Part shown: one piece after another, positions 13,100 to 27,000 of the stretch
Layout: the number at the start of each line of letters is the position of its first letter
How positions within the stretch are numbered: position 1 is the first letter of the stretch
Source of the DNA: Lepidostoma basale
Taxonomy: Eukaryota > Arthropoda > Insecta > Trichoptera > Lepidostomatidae
Length of the DNA stretch: 64,000 nt
Direction: 5' to 3'
NCBI GenBank assembly: GCA_022606425.2
Contig: JAHDVF020001505.1
Location: 496,001 to 560,000, forward strand
Translations under genes and position numbers: made by a program
The notes under the pieces: generated by a model
Databases searched by the model: none
Told to the model about the DNA's origin: nothing
The model's input: only the letters and a program-made list of their open reading frames with translations

Positions 13100-15640
13100 T
13101 CGCATTCGCACTTATTATAAATATTTGGTCGTTACATATTTTATTTTTATTTTTATTTTTAGACCTTAGTTATTTTTTCACATTTACAACATTAAATTGA
13201 CCTGCATCAATGTATAAAATTTTCACTTGACAAAATTGACATATTTTTTTTATTATTTTTTTAAAATAAATTCTCCTCTTTCGAGTCAATAGCAAGGCAA
13301 TACCTCTAATATGTATTTCTCTTGCCATTTGGGGATAAGGTTTGGCCGACTTTGTGTCCATTCCAGAGTTACCTGTATTAAATTTTTAGTAATCTTTTCG
13401 TAGAACACATCCGTAATGTCTCATTTGTGTATAATGTATAAATAAATAAATAAATCCGTAATAATAATAATAAAAATACAGAATATTGTTAAGAAATAAA
13501 AACCTTTAAGTTTTAGTTATTTTTAAACCTTAAATATTTTCTCGTGTATAACAATTTTTTTTAAAGAGTTGTGCCTTCATCGTTTTTATTCCATTTGTAT
13601 TTTGTTTTAAATATGTAATCCATTTTAAAGAAAACATTTTTTTAATAAATAAAAGAGAAATCTACCGTAAGTAAATTACTTTCTAATTGAATAATTCTTT
13701 GGTGTAACCCCGCTACACGGAACAAAAAATATAGTCTTATTTTTGAACTGTGTTTTATATGACTTGAATGTTTATATTTTTTCTATATTTGTACATTAAT
13801 TTTAAAACATCCCGTATTTTATATTAAGCAAGTAATCTACGTATTGTCACAAAAGCGTAAAATAAATGCACTGCAATCGTATTATTGATACCACCGCCTA
13901 AAAATAACAATGTAAAAAGGGTTATCCCCAGAAAATGCAATTCCCTAGCGTTATGTATTTTATTATATTAATGTTTTAAATAATAATATTCAACTGTTTC
14001 GGTCACTCGCTGCCATTATCTGGTGGACGTAACTACTAGAAGAATGAAAAAAAAGTAATTATTTAAAAATTTTCTTTAAAAAAAAAATTGTATATTAATT
14101 TTCATGAGCAAAATTATGTTTTATTAATTTTTTTTATTTAATAAAACTTTTGTAGCTTTTCGTCGAAACCGTTAGGAACTAGAAAAATGTGGGTATTAGA
14201 ACAAATGGAATGAGATGAAATATTATCTTTCACTTTGTAAATACGTTGACCTACATATTGGTTCTGATTTTTCTAATTAAAACAATTTTAAAATATGTCT
14301 TTTTATTTAAGTGTAAGAGGTATATTCGTTTGTGAAACTAAATAAGGATTTTTCAATATCTGTTAAAAAAAATAGATTAAATAATTTTCTTAGACGAAGT
14401 AAGTAATCAATAAATATCGAAATATGTAATCTTCATAAATAAATTTGGCATTTCTTGGAATGCTAAACGATACATCCAATGGGTCAAGTGACATATATAT
14501 GGTATATCACGCTAAAAGAAAAATACTGATTATTAAATATTGAAACATTGTATCATTACGCTAAAAAGGGAACTGTTTTTAAAACAGTTTTGCAATCGAA
14601 ACTATGTTTTTTTATTCTCTCTTACTACTTCTCAAATATTATGTTGCCAAACAGCAAAAAAATAAGCAATGTTTACTTTTATTGCTTCCTCGGAAACCGC
14701 TATTTTAATTTTTGTTTAAAAGAAAACGTTTGAAAAATTGGGGGTTATACCGTTTATCTATTTCATTGTCAATATTTGTGAAACGTCAAAATTCTAATTG
14801 TTAACTGAACTTAACCTCGTAACTATATAGAGGAGTCTACTCGTAATTGTGACAATATGAACACGGAACAATTAATTTAAACTAACTAGAATGTGCATTT
14901 AAATTTTGAGTTGTAAAAATATTGTTTTAGTTTGCTTTGATTTTTTTTTTCATTAGACAAGACGTAAAATGAATATTTTAATCGAAGTATGAACATGAAA
15001 AATATTTATCTTCAAATTCAAAAACTTCATTATAATGCAAATTTAACTTGAAATGAAATTATTTGATTAGACTTATCCAAGAATTACCTTTTATTTTATT
15101 GATAGAATTCTCATATATAATTTATATTTGAAAGTACTTATTAATTTCTTTCCAACTCTGTTAATTTTACTATCTTGTTATGTGTTCCTGTTTCCAGATT
15201 TAATTAAAACTCAAATGAACAATAGTCGATGCATTGAATGTAGCCTACATTGAGATAAATAATTTATTATTTAAAAAACAAACGGTTTTTTATGTCCAGT
15301 ATTATTTTATTGATAAATAGGATTCCCTCGGTGAGCTGACATACATTGAATAAATATATATATTTTTCAAACTTACATTCTAATCTTTTTTCTGCATCAC
15401 AGACCCATAGTCTTATGAACGATCTCTTGTGTTATGTAGCGGAAGGATGATTCTTCTTATCAATTCAATATTTTTTATGATAGTAATGGATGTATTATAC
15501 CATGTAATAAGTACGTATATTTATTTATTTAATGTATACATGTATATTCATTACGATAAAAATAATTTAGATAATAACATTATGTGTTATATTATTTTCA
15601 TTCTGTTATTTTATTTTATATAATTGTATTTTATATTATT
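13100..15640. other. AT-rich stretch with nothing recognised
   Basis: Intergenic DNA upstream of SCaMC. No splice-bounded ORF, RNA gene or repeat family was recognised. Confidence 0.5.
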
Positions 15641-15646
15641 TGTTTT

Positions 15647-16029
15647 AGATTTATTTTGTGGACGTTGGACAAACACGATTGAAGTGTACGTGGGCGATGC
15701 CTATCGGTGGCGATGAGGTTCGCAACCCATTACACATAAACATAAACATATTGCATTAAAACTATGAATGCAACTTTGCATAAAAACAAACAATGAACGA
15801 CTCTATGTTAGTAATGTGATAAAACTATTTATCAAATTAATCTATAGGATTTTTTAGCACAAATTTATTTATAGTCAAATTCTTACAAAATTATTAGTTG
15901 GGGTTAAAGTGATGAGGTTCGCAACCATCACACGAAAAGAAAGGATGGAGTGCCGCATCAGTTAAAGTCTGGCAGTCCATTCTTTCTGCCTACCCCTTCG
16001 GGAGACGACATGATGGTTAGTTAGTTAGT
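15647..16029 (+). mobile_element. SINE with (TTAG)n tail, interrupted by a 183-bp insert
   Basis: The 5' part (GTGGACGTTGGACAAACACG to GGTTCGCAACC) ends at 15727. The 3' part resumes at 15911 and runs to GACATGATGGTTAGTTAGTT. The 16-bp GATGAGGTTCGCAACC stands at both 15712..15727 and 15911..15926, as expected for a target-site duplication around the insert 15728..15910. Confidence 0.7.
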
Positions 16030-16145
16030 TCTTTAAGAATACTTGAAATGAGTACTTCAAGAGTTAATATTTCGTTTGATTAGTAATTGAAGAAAGCGAT
16101 GTTATATTTTAAATCTAAAGTTTTCTTTATTTAAGAATTAAGACA

Positions 16146-16445
16146 ACAAACCATCACACCGTTTCCCCAAAAGGGTAGGCTACGAGAACAAAATGCTACA
16201 CCACTTTATCCTGACACACCTCTCTAGATTTCTCTACATTTATACAGCGAATCATAAATATATGAAGATTCTTCCAACTTCTAATATGGCCGACCTTTAA
16301 TATTTGGTTAATTTGGTAATGCCATGTTTTACTTAGTCTTTCTCCACTTCCTACTTCATTCACATTGTTAAACATTTATTAATCATTTGTTCTTTCTCCA
16401 GCGTTCTATGTGTTCAAACCAACTCAATGATCATTTCATAATTAT
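16146..16445 (-). mobile_element. LINE with (TTAG)n tail, decayed copy
   Basis: The minus strand carries the family's 3' region with many substitutions. The 3' end survives as AAACGGTGTGATGGTTTGTT. Confidence 0.7.
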
Positions 16446-16449
16446 TGAT

Positions 16450-17600
16450 ATTAAAAAGAAAGTTTTACTAAAGTTTGAGAACCTGTTCCAACGCAGGACA
16501 GAGATGCTTTCGCTGAAGTGACCGTCAACGTTGGAGGGGCCTGACAAGGCACCAGAAGAATAATAATGTTGTTTCTTGTAAGGTATTTAATGGAGAAATT
16601 TATGGAATAAATTAAACGGATTCAAATTTACTTAATTAGTTATTATGTTTCTCATTTTACAGATAATATTTTTTCATGTATTTTATATTTAAAACGAAAG
16701 TTATTTATTTATTTTTTTGATAATAATTTTGTTTTAATTGAATCAAATATTTTTATCTTATTTCTTCAGATAAATGAACTGATGATTTATAAAGTTAAAG
16801 TTAAATTTAAGAAACATCTGAAGACTGCACTGTTCGGTCAGTCATTTCCTAGTGCGCCCTTGGAGTAATTGATTTTACAAAACGGCGCACTTAAAATACA
16901 AATCATCATAATAATAATAATAATAAAGCAATTTCAAAATACCACTCAATGTTATGTATGTAACATGTTTAATAAAAATAATATTTTTCTTTTAAAACTG
17001 TTGAACATCCACAATTTGAATTATTTAATGTAATATAAAAATAAATTTCATTAATTTCAATGTAATTTATCTATATTTTTGTGCTCTGTAATTATTTGAA
17101 ACAAATTAAATAAGAAATAATTATTTAAATTTTCTATTATTTAGACTTTGATTCTGACTCTGAGTAAATACCTACCTAGTAAAGCATTTTAAATGTGAAG
17201 TATCCACGATTCACTGAAAACAGTAGTCATCCACTTTTGCAGTATTCAACCATTTTTTAAAACACTTTTTTCTGAATCCCATTAATATAATAAAATACCT
17301 TTTGATACAAAAGCCTTCTACCTATTCAGGCCAAATATTAATACTGTTTAGTGGGTAGTTGTATCACAAGTTAATAATTTTAAATTGATTACAATATAAT
17401 TATGTATACTGCTTTATGTGTATGTATTTTATGTGTACAGATCAATAACACCTTCATATTTTCCAAAGTAGTCATTTATTAAAATAAAAACAACTCTGGC
17501 CTCTAACCAATATATCAGTTGTAAGAATTACATATTTTTAATTAAGTTTTAACACAACTTGAGACATATACTTACAACAAGATTAATTTATTATTTATAT
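16450..17600. other. AT-rich stretch with nothing recognised
   Basis: No supported gene or element. A short (AAT)n run lies near 16.91 kb. Confidence 0.5.
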
Positions 17601-17619
17601 TATGGTTGACATGTTTGCT

Positions 17620-18790
17620 GTCAATAGTTGGTATCCATTCTCTCGAGACTCCGCCAGTGACCATTGTGAGGTGTTTACAGACCGCCGTTTGCGCTTTAAC
17701 CTACGATAACCACGTGACAAGTTTCAGTCCGGTTGTCCACCTGAAAGAGGAGTAGAGTCCTTCCCGACTGAGAGCAACACAAACCATTTTACAGTGAGTG
17801 TTTAGTGAAAGTGCACAGTGCCCGATCGCCAAGACTTTGAGGTAAGTGAGATTCCTATCTGAAACTTCTTCCCAAACATGCAAGCACACACACGAGTCAC
17901 CATACTTATACTTATACTTACCCGTTAAATAAACCGTAAAATGCAAACACCCCGACCCATTGACACAGAGCTGCGTGAGCTCTTTCGCAGCAAGGTTGCT
18001 GTCGAAAAACGATGCCAGGAATGCCCTGCGCATCGTCTACCGCATATTATTAAGACTTTGAATGCTGGAATCATCCCCTCGCTCAATTCCTTCTTCCTCC
18101 CGTTCACCTTCTCCCCAGCGGTACTGCGGGTGGCCATCGGACTGCGAAAGCAGCTCCGACCCATAGACCTGAGAGCCACAAAAGGCAAAAAAACTCGCCC
18201 CCATCGATACTGATAAAGTCCAGCTCCCCCAGACTGCCAATCCTGCCCGTACCGCGCAATCCACGATATCTACCGTCATCTGCGCTGTGCGCCCCCCTAG
18301 CTAGTCAGTCGGTACCCCCGACCCCTCATATGTAGAAACAGCTGAGCCCCCGCAACCGGCCCCACGGCCTTCACCACCTCTCGACCACCTCATTACAACT
18401 GCAGGCTATCTTAGAATATATAGACAAACATATAAATGCCGGGACTCTCCACCCAATACTGTAGGAAAATAATAACTTACTGCCTAAGTAATGCCTACAA
18501 ACGAAACAACGTTAGGACAAACGTGCGAGCCGAGACCCACTTATGTATGGAATCGCACACAACACCTATTACCACCCTGCTCGATGAAATATATGCTTAT
18601 AACCCTCCCAAAATTGATCACTTTAAAAATTATTATTATTATTATCTATCTCTTTCAATTATTATATAATATCTTTAAATTCAACCCTCCCACAAGCTAA
18701 ACTCAACCCCATAGAATCAAACACAATACACCACAAACACACAAAAAACAAACCACCAACACAACATATCACTGGGAAGGAATAACAGAC
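17620..18790 (+). other. GC-rich unclassified block, possibly a LINE leader or ORF remnant
   Basis: Base composition and CpG content rise sharply here. A donor GAG|GTAAGTGAG lies near 17.84 kb on the plus strand. A 90-codon ORF at 17941..18213 has LRELFRSKVAVEKRCQECPA and IGLRKQLRPIDLRATKGKK. I do not recognise the protein. Abrupt edges, no host-gene context and an A/C-rich 3' end (18.7 kb) favour a transposon fragment, but an unannotated exon is not excluded. Confidence 0.35.
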
Positions 18791-19670
18791 TCCGAATTTC
18801 ACTCTAACAAGTCACACGATCCAATATATTATTTCTGCTTACATAAGAGATTATACAATAAATTATAATACCATTGATTTAAATCCTTATAAACAGAAAT
18901 AAAACAATCATCAAAACAGATCCGAAATGGGGTAATTTTTGTCAGGGAATAATTACCCTTCATATTCTAAATTAAGTGTTATATTTACCTTTCTAAAAGA
19001 TATAATATATTATATCGTTTTTTATTTTATGGAAGTATGAACAAATGTCGCAAATTTATTATGGGTATGCTGCAAATTAACCCATTTTTGAAAGAAACCA
19101 TAGTATTTCGCTAATAACCTATGCTAGAAAACTTCTTTAAGATTTAGAAATATGAATCGCATGGAAAGATTGCAGGAGTACTATAAAGCAAACAGTTGTT
19201 TTGAAGAATGAAACAAAATAATACAAACGCTCAACCACATGGAGAAATTAAAAAATGTTGTAAAATGTACAAATTACCTTAATTAATTACCGACGAGTGT
19301 AAAAATTATAGATTATATCTATCTTTATAAAACTGTTGAAATCATGAAGTTTATATACTTTCTAGGAAATGAACCAAAATTGAAATTTGTGACCGACCGA
19401 TAACAGAAGTCATTTTTTAGAAAATGTAATAAATAAAAACTCAGTAATATTTAATTCTCAATTATTTATTTTACAAAACTATGTATACTGTTGAATGACA
19501 ATATAATTAAATTATTTAATGTGGCTTTTCTAACAGTAGTAAATAATTGTTTTCAGTTACCAGATGCCTACATTCTCAAAATTAATTGACACGGGGCATT
19601 GCAATGATTATGTATGTTATTATATATTCGCACACAAATAAAAATTTGCAAATATTATATTCGCTATTAG
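18790..19670. other. AT-rich stretch with nothing recognised
   Basis: No supported gene or repeat family. Confidence 0.5.
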
Positions 19671-19672
19671 AG

Positions 19673-19933
19673 ATATCGCACGTTGAAAACAAAAGTGACA
19701 CTATACAAAAATCTCAATTTTTCAATACGGTCATTTAAAGTTTTTGTGAGGTCAATAACTTGACTGTGAGTAGAAATATATCTAATGTTGTTGTTTTATA
19801 TATTAGTTTAGATATTTTTCCATCAGAATCTAGTTGATTTTAATTAGGTTAATAAGCAGGCAAAACTTTAAATGACCGTACTGAAAAATTGAGATTTTTG
19901 TATAGTGTCACTTTTGTTTTCAATGTGCGATAT
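19673..19933. mobile_element. MITE with about 70-bp terminal inverted repeats
   Basis: The left arm begins ATATCGCACGTTGAAAACAA and the right arm is its near-perfect reverse complement, continuing through AAAATCTCAATTTTTCA and GGTCATTTAAAGTTTT. The noncoding core is about 120 bp. The target duplication is unclear. Confidence 0.8.
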
Positions 19934-20879
19934 GATAAGTAAAAAAATCATAGTGTTTAATATTGATGAAAACATATGTTTTTTTAGAAAACTTATTATA
20001 TTTTATAGAACTGACAGTTTTCTTTCGCTGGGTGTATTTAATTATTATTCATGATTATTATGATATTTATACAAGAGATACATGCCACGCACATAAAATA
20101 TAATAAACCTTCTAGATAATTTAGGTTTTCATCAATATTAAATATTTCACACATGATCAAACAGAATACAAATTGAAAACAAGCCCACAGTTTTTAAAAG
20201 AAACAGTCTGTACTCCACAACAACTGTCAGGGAACTTTATTTTCGAATAAGTTTGCCCGCAGTCTGACTTGTGCGGAGGGGATTCGTACATTACAACTGG
20301 TGTGCAGTTTGCTATGAAAAAAGATGGCTGTTCATTGCGAAACTTTGGAGTCTATTTGACCAGGCTTTCAAATATAATTTTACATCATTGTTTATGAAAC
20401 AATAAACAAAAACAGAACAGAAGGGTAGAGAACCTTACTTACTAATATCTCATATATAACACCAGAAAGTGAATACCGAAAGCACTAGGCAATTTGCAAA
20501 TGTGAAAGAAAAGTAAAACAATATTGTTATTTAAGAAAGCAATCCTTTATTAAAGAATATTTAATTCCATATATTATTATTTTTATAATACAATTATCAT
20601 TTGAATACTGTGAAAATCACAATAACCTAATTCATCAATTATGCAGTGATAAAATATCAAGGTTGTACTGCGGTATAATACGCTTGAATATTTTTGATGA
20701 TATTTGAACTAGGATTTGGTTTCATTAGTAAATTCGCAAAAAAAAACTTAAATTAACGATATATGTATATATAACATAATTTACAAGATACCTACATATA
20801 ATGTATGTGGATAAACAATAATTTTCTGGATAAACATGACCACTCCATAGGCAGCAGGGAGTGCGGGAGCCTTCTGCAT

Positions 20880-21032
20880 TCAGTTGAGCATGGTGTGACG
20901 ATCGTAAATATTTCTTCGTTGCTCGCGGACCTGCCTCTTCCACTTATCTTGCTGGTGGCCGACCCGATTGAGGACATTGCCGCGGGTGCCCATGGGATGT
21001 GCTGAACCTCCTGGACTCACAGACCCGTCGTC
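20880..21032 (-). CDS. TMEM9: TMEM9 exon 5 (C-terminus)
   Basis: Acceptor TTTCAG|GACGAC. It encodes DDGSVSPGGSAHPMGTRGNV to RHTMLN, followed by TGA. A possible polyadenylation signal AATAAA lies near 20.55 kb on the minus strand. Confidence 0.95.
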   Translation of the reverse strand, partial: DDGSVSPGGSAHPMGTRGNVLNRVGHQQDKWKRQVREQRRNIYDRHTMLN

Positions 21033-24000
21033 CTGAAAAATATATCATCTTTAACTATCTCGTAATATAGAAAATAATATGAAGGATATATATTTTTGAA
21101 TTATATTGATTATTGCATGCAACCAAACATTCATATATTATCCTAAGTTGCGTATTCTGATTCACGTGTTTTCAGTGTGAAATATTTTTAAAACAGTAGT
21201 TAAAAATAGCAATACAAGATGAGAAATTCAAATTGTAAATCTTCAGCTTGAAACAATCTAGTGAAAACTTTGGTTGCCGTCTGTACCATAGTTATAATTA
21301 GATGAAACATAAGAAATTCTTAATGTAGGTTAAATAAAAATATCGAATTCCATATGAAAGTCATAAATAAACTGTAAACATACAAAATGTTAAATTTTAA
21401 AGCCAAGGGGAGGAATGTATCCTAGTTTAACCAAAATACATTATTAATAAAAAATATTAATTCTGCATTTGTATAATATTTTCATCCATTCTCTATGATA
21501 TTTATAAAATTAATTTTTTACATATATATTTGATCCACATGGAAAATATAACTGATTTTAATTAAACAAATCACTTGAAATTTAATCAAAAGTGTAACAA
21601 AATAATAAATAAACCTTTACTCTTGTTCAAGTAATGTGCCCAGTGTCATGCAATATCTACACAGGATTGATTTTGTTCGTCCCATTCATTTCCAAAAAGT
21701 CTGGATTTTTCAGTGATCTGTAAATTTGTGGGGAAGATATCAAATAAATCAATTAACAATGTAGCAATAAATTAGTGATATCTCTATGAATACAAAAAGA
21801 ATTATCAATGTGTCATTGACTTTTCAACAAAGTCAATGTGTTGATCAAAATGACCCAATTGTCATTGCGCGTGTGCAGATTGCTACACGAATGTAAAGCT
21901 GTATGGTAATCACAGAAAAGCAGGGGATGACTTGAAACATGAACTTAAATTTTTGAAGGTTTTTAAAGAATGTAAACTTCACATTAAATATAAACAATAT
22001 GTAAATTTTACTTTGAAGCAATATAATTTTATGGTTTTACCTGTAACAACTATAGTTTGAAATAAGTAAAAAAATGCAAATTGCTTTAATTATTTTATTT
22101 TTCATAATAAAATATATTTTGTGTAGATATAGCACATTCACCAAAAAAATTAACTTATTAATATGTTTGTTACTTGTATAAACGCTAATATCATAAATTA
22201 CCAAGTACCTACGCAGTTCAATTTGCAAAAGACACTTGATAATAGATTTTCTGCGTGCAATGTGTTAATAGTAAAAAAGAAGACTTTTAAATAATTTTAA
22301 ATTACAGTTTTTTTCTAACATAACTGTTGAGACATTTGGAAAATTTTAAACACGCAAAAACATATTCAAGGCGCTGCAAATATACAAAAGTAATAAGCAA
22401 CACTACTATAATGTATTATTTTAATTTTATTGTAACTTACTTCTTCATTGGTGTGCTCCTGGTAGGAAGATTTGGCCCTCTTGTTTAGTAGGGGATCCAA
22501 ACAGATCAGGAATCCCATGTAGACCACTAGCAGCATTATTACCCAAATCACTATGATGACCACAACCTTGAATATCATTATAAATGTTAAATACAATACA
22601 ATACAAACCATCACGCCGTTGTTAAACTTTGATAATAAATATATATTATTATTCAAATAGACAAATTACATATAATACACATCATAATTTCAATTGATTC
22701 CATTGTGGAAAAAATATTTATCAATTGTTATGGAATAACTAATTAAAGAATTATTATTTTTAATTCCATGAGTGATTTGATGAAAGCAGATTTTTTTAAT
22801 GTAAATTTTAATCTTTTTTGCAATGTTAAATGTCACCAAATTCAATAATGATTGAAATAATTAGTTTTTATGAAGATTGTTACATTCAGTGTAACTTAAA
22901 AACCATTCAGCAAAGGCCATGGAAAATGTTTTTTTTTCTAATTAGAGAATTTTCTTTTAGATATTGATTGATTGATCTTTACATGTTTCTTGAGGCATGT
23001 GAAGATTTCTTCCAAGAAATCAGACAGAAATTTGACCGGTGTAGGATTAATAAGCATGTGTGTGTTTATATGAATAAGCAATACATAAAGCATTTATCCG
23101 AGTGGAAAATAGAATTGGATATTTGAATAATTCCAGATTACGCATTTTCATAATACAACATATCAAAGTCTAGAAATTCACTAGTATTCTAAATTAAATC
23201 CAAAAATAATACATACTAATGAGTGTTTAAAAAACACAGTGATATTTACTATCTGGCATAGGATTAATATCTGCAGATTGATGAAAATAGATAAAAAATT
23301 TGTTGACATAAGAAACAATGAAAATAATCAACTAATTCTTATATCTAGATTCAAAAGGCATTCTACATTCAAATATCTATACAAAATGATTGAAGAATGT
23401 ACCTTAATAATTGTGGTGTTTCGGTTTTCGTAAATGCATTCACATCGAGGGCAGAACTCTTGCTCCCTTCCCTTTATTTCATCACCAACACTCGGCAAAA
23501 TAACTCCATCACAGTTGCTGAAATTGGAATATTATGATTTAAATAACAATATCATATGAAAGCGAACTCAGTAAACCGATAGCAAGCTGTTATATATCAA
23601 AATATATAATTATCCATGACATCTGATACCAATTTTTAATTACACTTATTATTTTATAAGCCACTAGATACATCACTGATTTAGAACTAATGTCTAAGCA
23701 ATTATATGACGAGATATTCTGCCAAGACATTTACAGTATTACCCCCTAATGGGGGTGACGATCTACAGCTCATATTTTTGTGTATCATAAATAAAATACA
23801 TCTAGGCACCGAGTTGCATGGATTCACCGTGTTTTTATAGCGTTTGACTTCATATTTTGGAAAAAACAAATCCCCGGTTAACGGGTTAAAGACCAGGGGC
23901 AATGGAAAATAACTTTAATTAATAAGACAAATCTAGAGAACACTTCATCCAATCATAAGTGTAAACGGTTGAAAGCATATTTAATATTTTGTGTCCATGA

Positions 24001-27000
24001 TGCTCAAAATGAGAAATTAATGTAAAAATAAAATCACTTTCGCTAAAATAAAATATAGATCCTAAGTAGTGTGCTATATTTTATTTAACTTGTTTCATGT
24101 TCACCTTGTTATAGATAAACAGATAACCACAAAGATTTTTTTTCGCAAAGTACATTTAAAATTTATCAAAATGTGTTTTGGTATTTCCTGATAAGTCAAA
24201 CAGTCACCTCAGGTGGCATATCACATATATTTATTATTCATTACTCGTAGTGTCTGGACTCGTTATATTTTCTACGCGCCGAGATAAAGCTAAACTAATT
24301 TACTGTTACAAATTACACGGTTACAAATTTGACGGTAGTCGTAAGAATGGTGGCTACCGAGATAAGGCTAAATTAATGTTACGGTTACAAATTTGACGGT
24401 GGTCGTAAGAATGGTGGCTACCGAGATAAAGCTAAATTAATGTCACGGTTACAAATTTGATGGTGGTCGTAAGAATGGTGGCTACTGGCTGTGCACTTTT
24501 TTACACCGTGCCACAGACGCCGAAATTGGAAATGTATGGGGAAGAAAAGAAATTTTTAATGATTTTTTTAATTTAGAAAAAAGTATATATAATTATTAAA
24601 AACTGTCTAGAACTTATAAATCAAAATAAAAAAAATATTAAACTAGCGTCTGTAATAATTGGCAAGGCTGTAAACAGTGGGAACCACGCGAATTGTTTCG
24701 CCGGTCATCCAAATTTCAAATAGTAGCGTACTTTTTTCCGAAGTGAAAGTCGTTTTTTTAGTTCTGTGTGAAAAAGGATAAAAATTTTCAAAATGAATAA
24801 AGTTGTTGAAGGTATGTACTATTTTATTATATATTTATTTAGTTTTGATTAACAATTTTATCATTTAAAGTAGACGCTTAAAAAATATGCATAAAATCTA
24901 TGATTTTTTAACCTTTTTCCGCGATAATTTGGACTTCAAAAAAAAAAAAGCGCCATTGTCCACGATATAATTGTTACATATGTATTCTTTGTACTATCTA
25001 CTATAAAGCAACATTAAAATCATAACCCTTTACAACCCTTTCTTCATACATTATAATTGATTTTATCTTTTGCCTCTCCAGGTGCCAGTTTGGGTCGTTC
25101 GAGCGGAAGATTAAATATAACTCGCATGGAGCTATTTTTAGAGTTAAAACATGGCATTTTTTTACAACGGACACATAGTAAATGTGTCAAATATTTAATA
25201 AATTACATAAAAACAAAATTAGAGTACGCTACATGTTCCAAAAAATGTGAGCGGAGTATTTTGTCTCAAATTAAATGGACTGTTCAAAAAATATTATTTA
25301 ATTGGAAAGAAAGTAAATATTTTCTTCCGGTATTTACTAGGAAAAATTCAAGCTTGCTTGATAAAACAATTGAGCATATCAAGAAATTTCGTTGGCAATA
25401 CCTTCAATCTCTCGTGGATCTGGACGCGGACGTCCTAAAAAAATGTTTGATGCTAGCTGTTCGAAAATGAAACGAAGAAAAGTAGTGGATCTTGTTGAAA
25501 AAAGAACGGCACAAGAACTGTCGTATGCAACGCAATTAAGCTTACGCATGTCTGAAAATCGTATGAGTGCAGACATTGTCAAAATGGCGACAAATGTTAC
25601 TCCAAAGAGACTAGGAAAAATGAAGAAATCATTAACGCCGAATGTTGTCTTAAAACCATATACTGCAGAAGAAGCTTTAGCGTTGATTATTGATTGGAAG
25701 CTAACAAAAGAACAATACACAACATTACAAAGAGATGCTAAAAAACAAAATGCAAACATTTACCCGAGCTATGACTCAACATTGAAGGCTAAACAAGGGT
25801 GCTATCCGGAAAGAGAAGAATCTACGATAGTTACTGAAACATTTGCAGAAATAAAATTACAAACTTTATTAGATCATACAGTTACAGAGGACGTACAAGA
25901 AATACGTCAGAAAGATTGGAAAACATTTAGGAAATTCCACACAAGAAAGACCTCGAGAATAAACACTAATACGGACCTAATAAATAGATTATGGGTTTCA
26001 TCTGATCCCGTAATTTCAAGTTTCCGGAAACTTTCGCTTGGGAAAAGTGGTCCTCTTTCAAAAGAAGTTTTAAATTTGTTAAGCCTACCACAATTAATAA
26101 CAGTGCACGATTATGAGGACAGTGATACAGAAGTAATTTAATGAAAATAATTTGTTTATAAAATGCGTTTTTCCTGACACATTTTTTTCTTATATAAATT
26201 GCCCGTTTTGTTTACGTTCATAATGCATATAATACCTATTTTTAATGATTTGATATAGTATTTTTCCTCAATAATATTTGAATAAAATAAATTGTAATAT
26301 TTTAGAAATGCTTTTATTTAAAAAAAATCTTTTTGACATCAAATTATTTTTTTCCCCCTAAATTGTCGAATTCGGCGTCTGTGCGTGCGTGAGAAACTAC
26401 AATAATATTTTTTATGTCCCTCTTGGCCCAGAAATCTATGCCACGTGCGTCTATGAATATCTGCCTTCAAACGAGCTGACAAAATATAGATTTGTTTTTG
26501 ATAAATTAAAAGATTTATTTCACAGACTGTTTATGAATTATATAATACATTTTACATCAAATTATTTTCTCTAAAATTGCAGCTATTTTGGCATATTTAT
26601 TCCAAAAGTGTCGGCAACTAAAGGGATTAAGGCGATCTAAATCTTCACATCACAAATTACCTCCTGCACATATTATAAAAATGTGAGGATTAGCATTTCA
26701 GATTGAGTAATACATGTGTGCAAGAAGAAGCAAATACCATTTGTTTGGAGGGACATTGGCTATGTAGAGTTTCCGGCCCGAATGTGAACCTTGAGTGCTG
26801 TTGATGACTGCAGATGGACTCGGGCACACACATTTGCAACGCTTATCTTCGTAAGACTGGGCCTTAAAAAAATCAATTATCACAGTTATGTAAGGACATT
26901 AAAGATTTATAAAAAATACATTTTTGAACTTCGTGTCGATCCGTAAAATGTCAACGAGAGAAAGAGGAAGCACGGAAAATGTTGATAATATAATAATTTT

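Larger units (their letters stand above)
24512..26383 (+). mobile_element. Transib-like DNA transposon, internally deleted, in TMEM9 intron 2
   Basis: The 1872-bp element is bounded by CGTGC at both sides (24507..24511 and 26384..26388), a GC-rich 5-bp target duplication. Both ends begin CACAGACGCCGAA as inverted repeats. By eye they match at 30 of the first 37 positions. Transib elements typically have CAC-starting termini and 5-bp GC-rich duplications. Beyond the first 7 bases plus 23, both ends have A-rich stretches, like the 23-spacer recombination signals related to Transib termini. The encoded protein resembles Transib/RAG1-like family proteins only in its N-terminal part and tail. Superfamily assignment rests on ends plus duplication and general protein resemblance. 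Confidence 0.75.
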
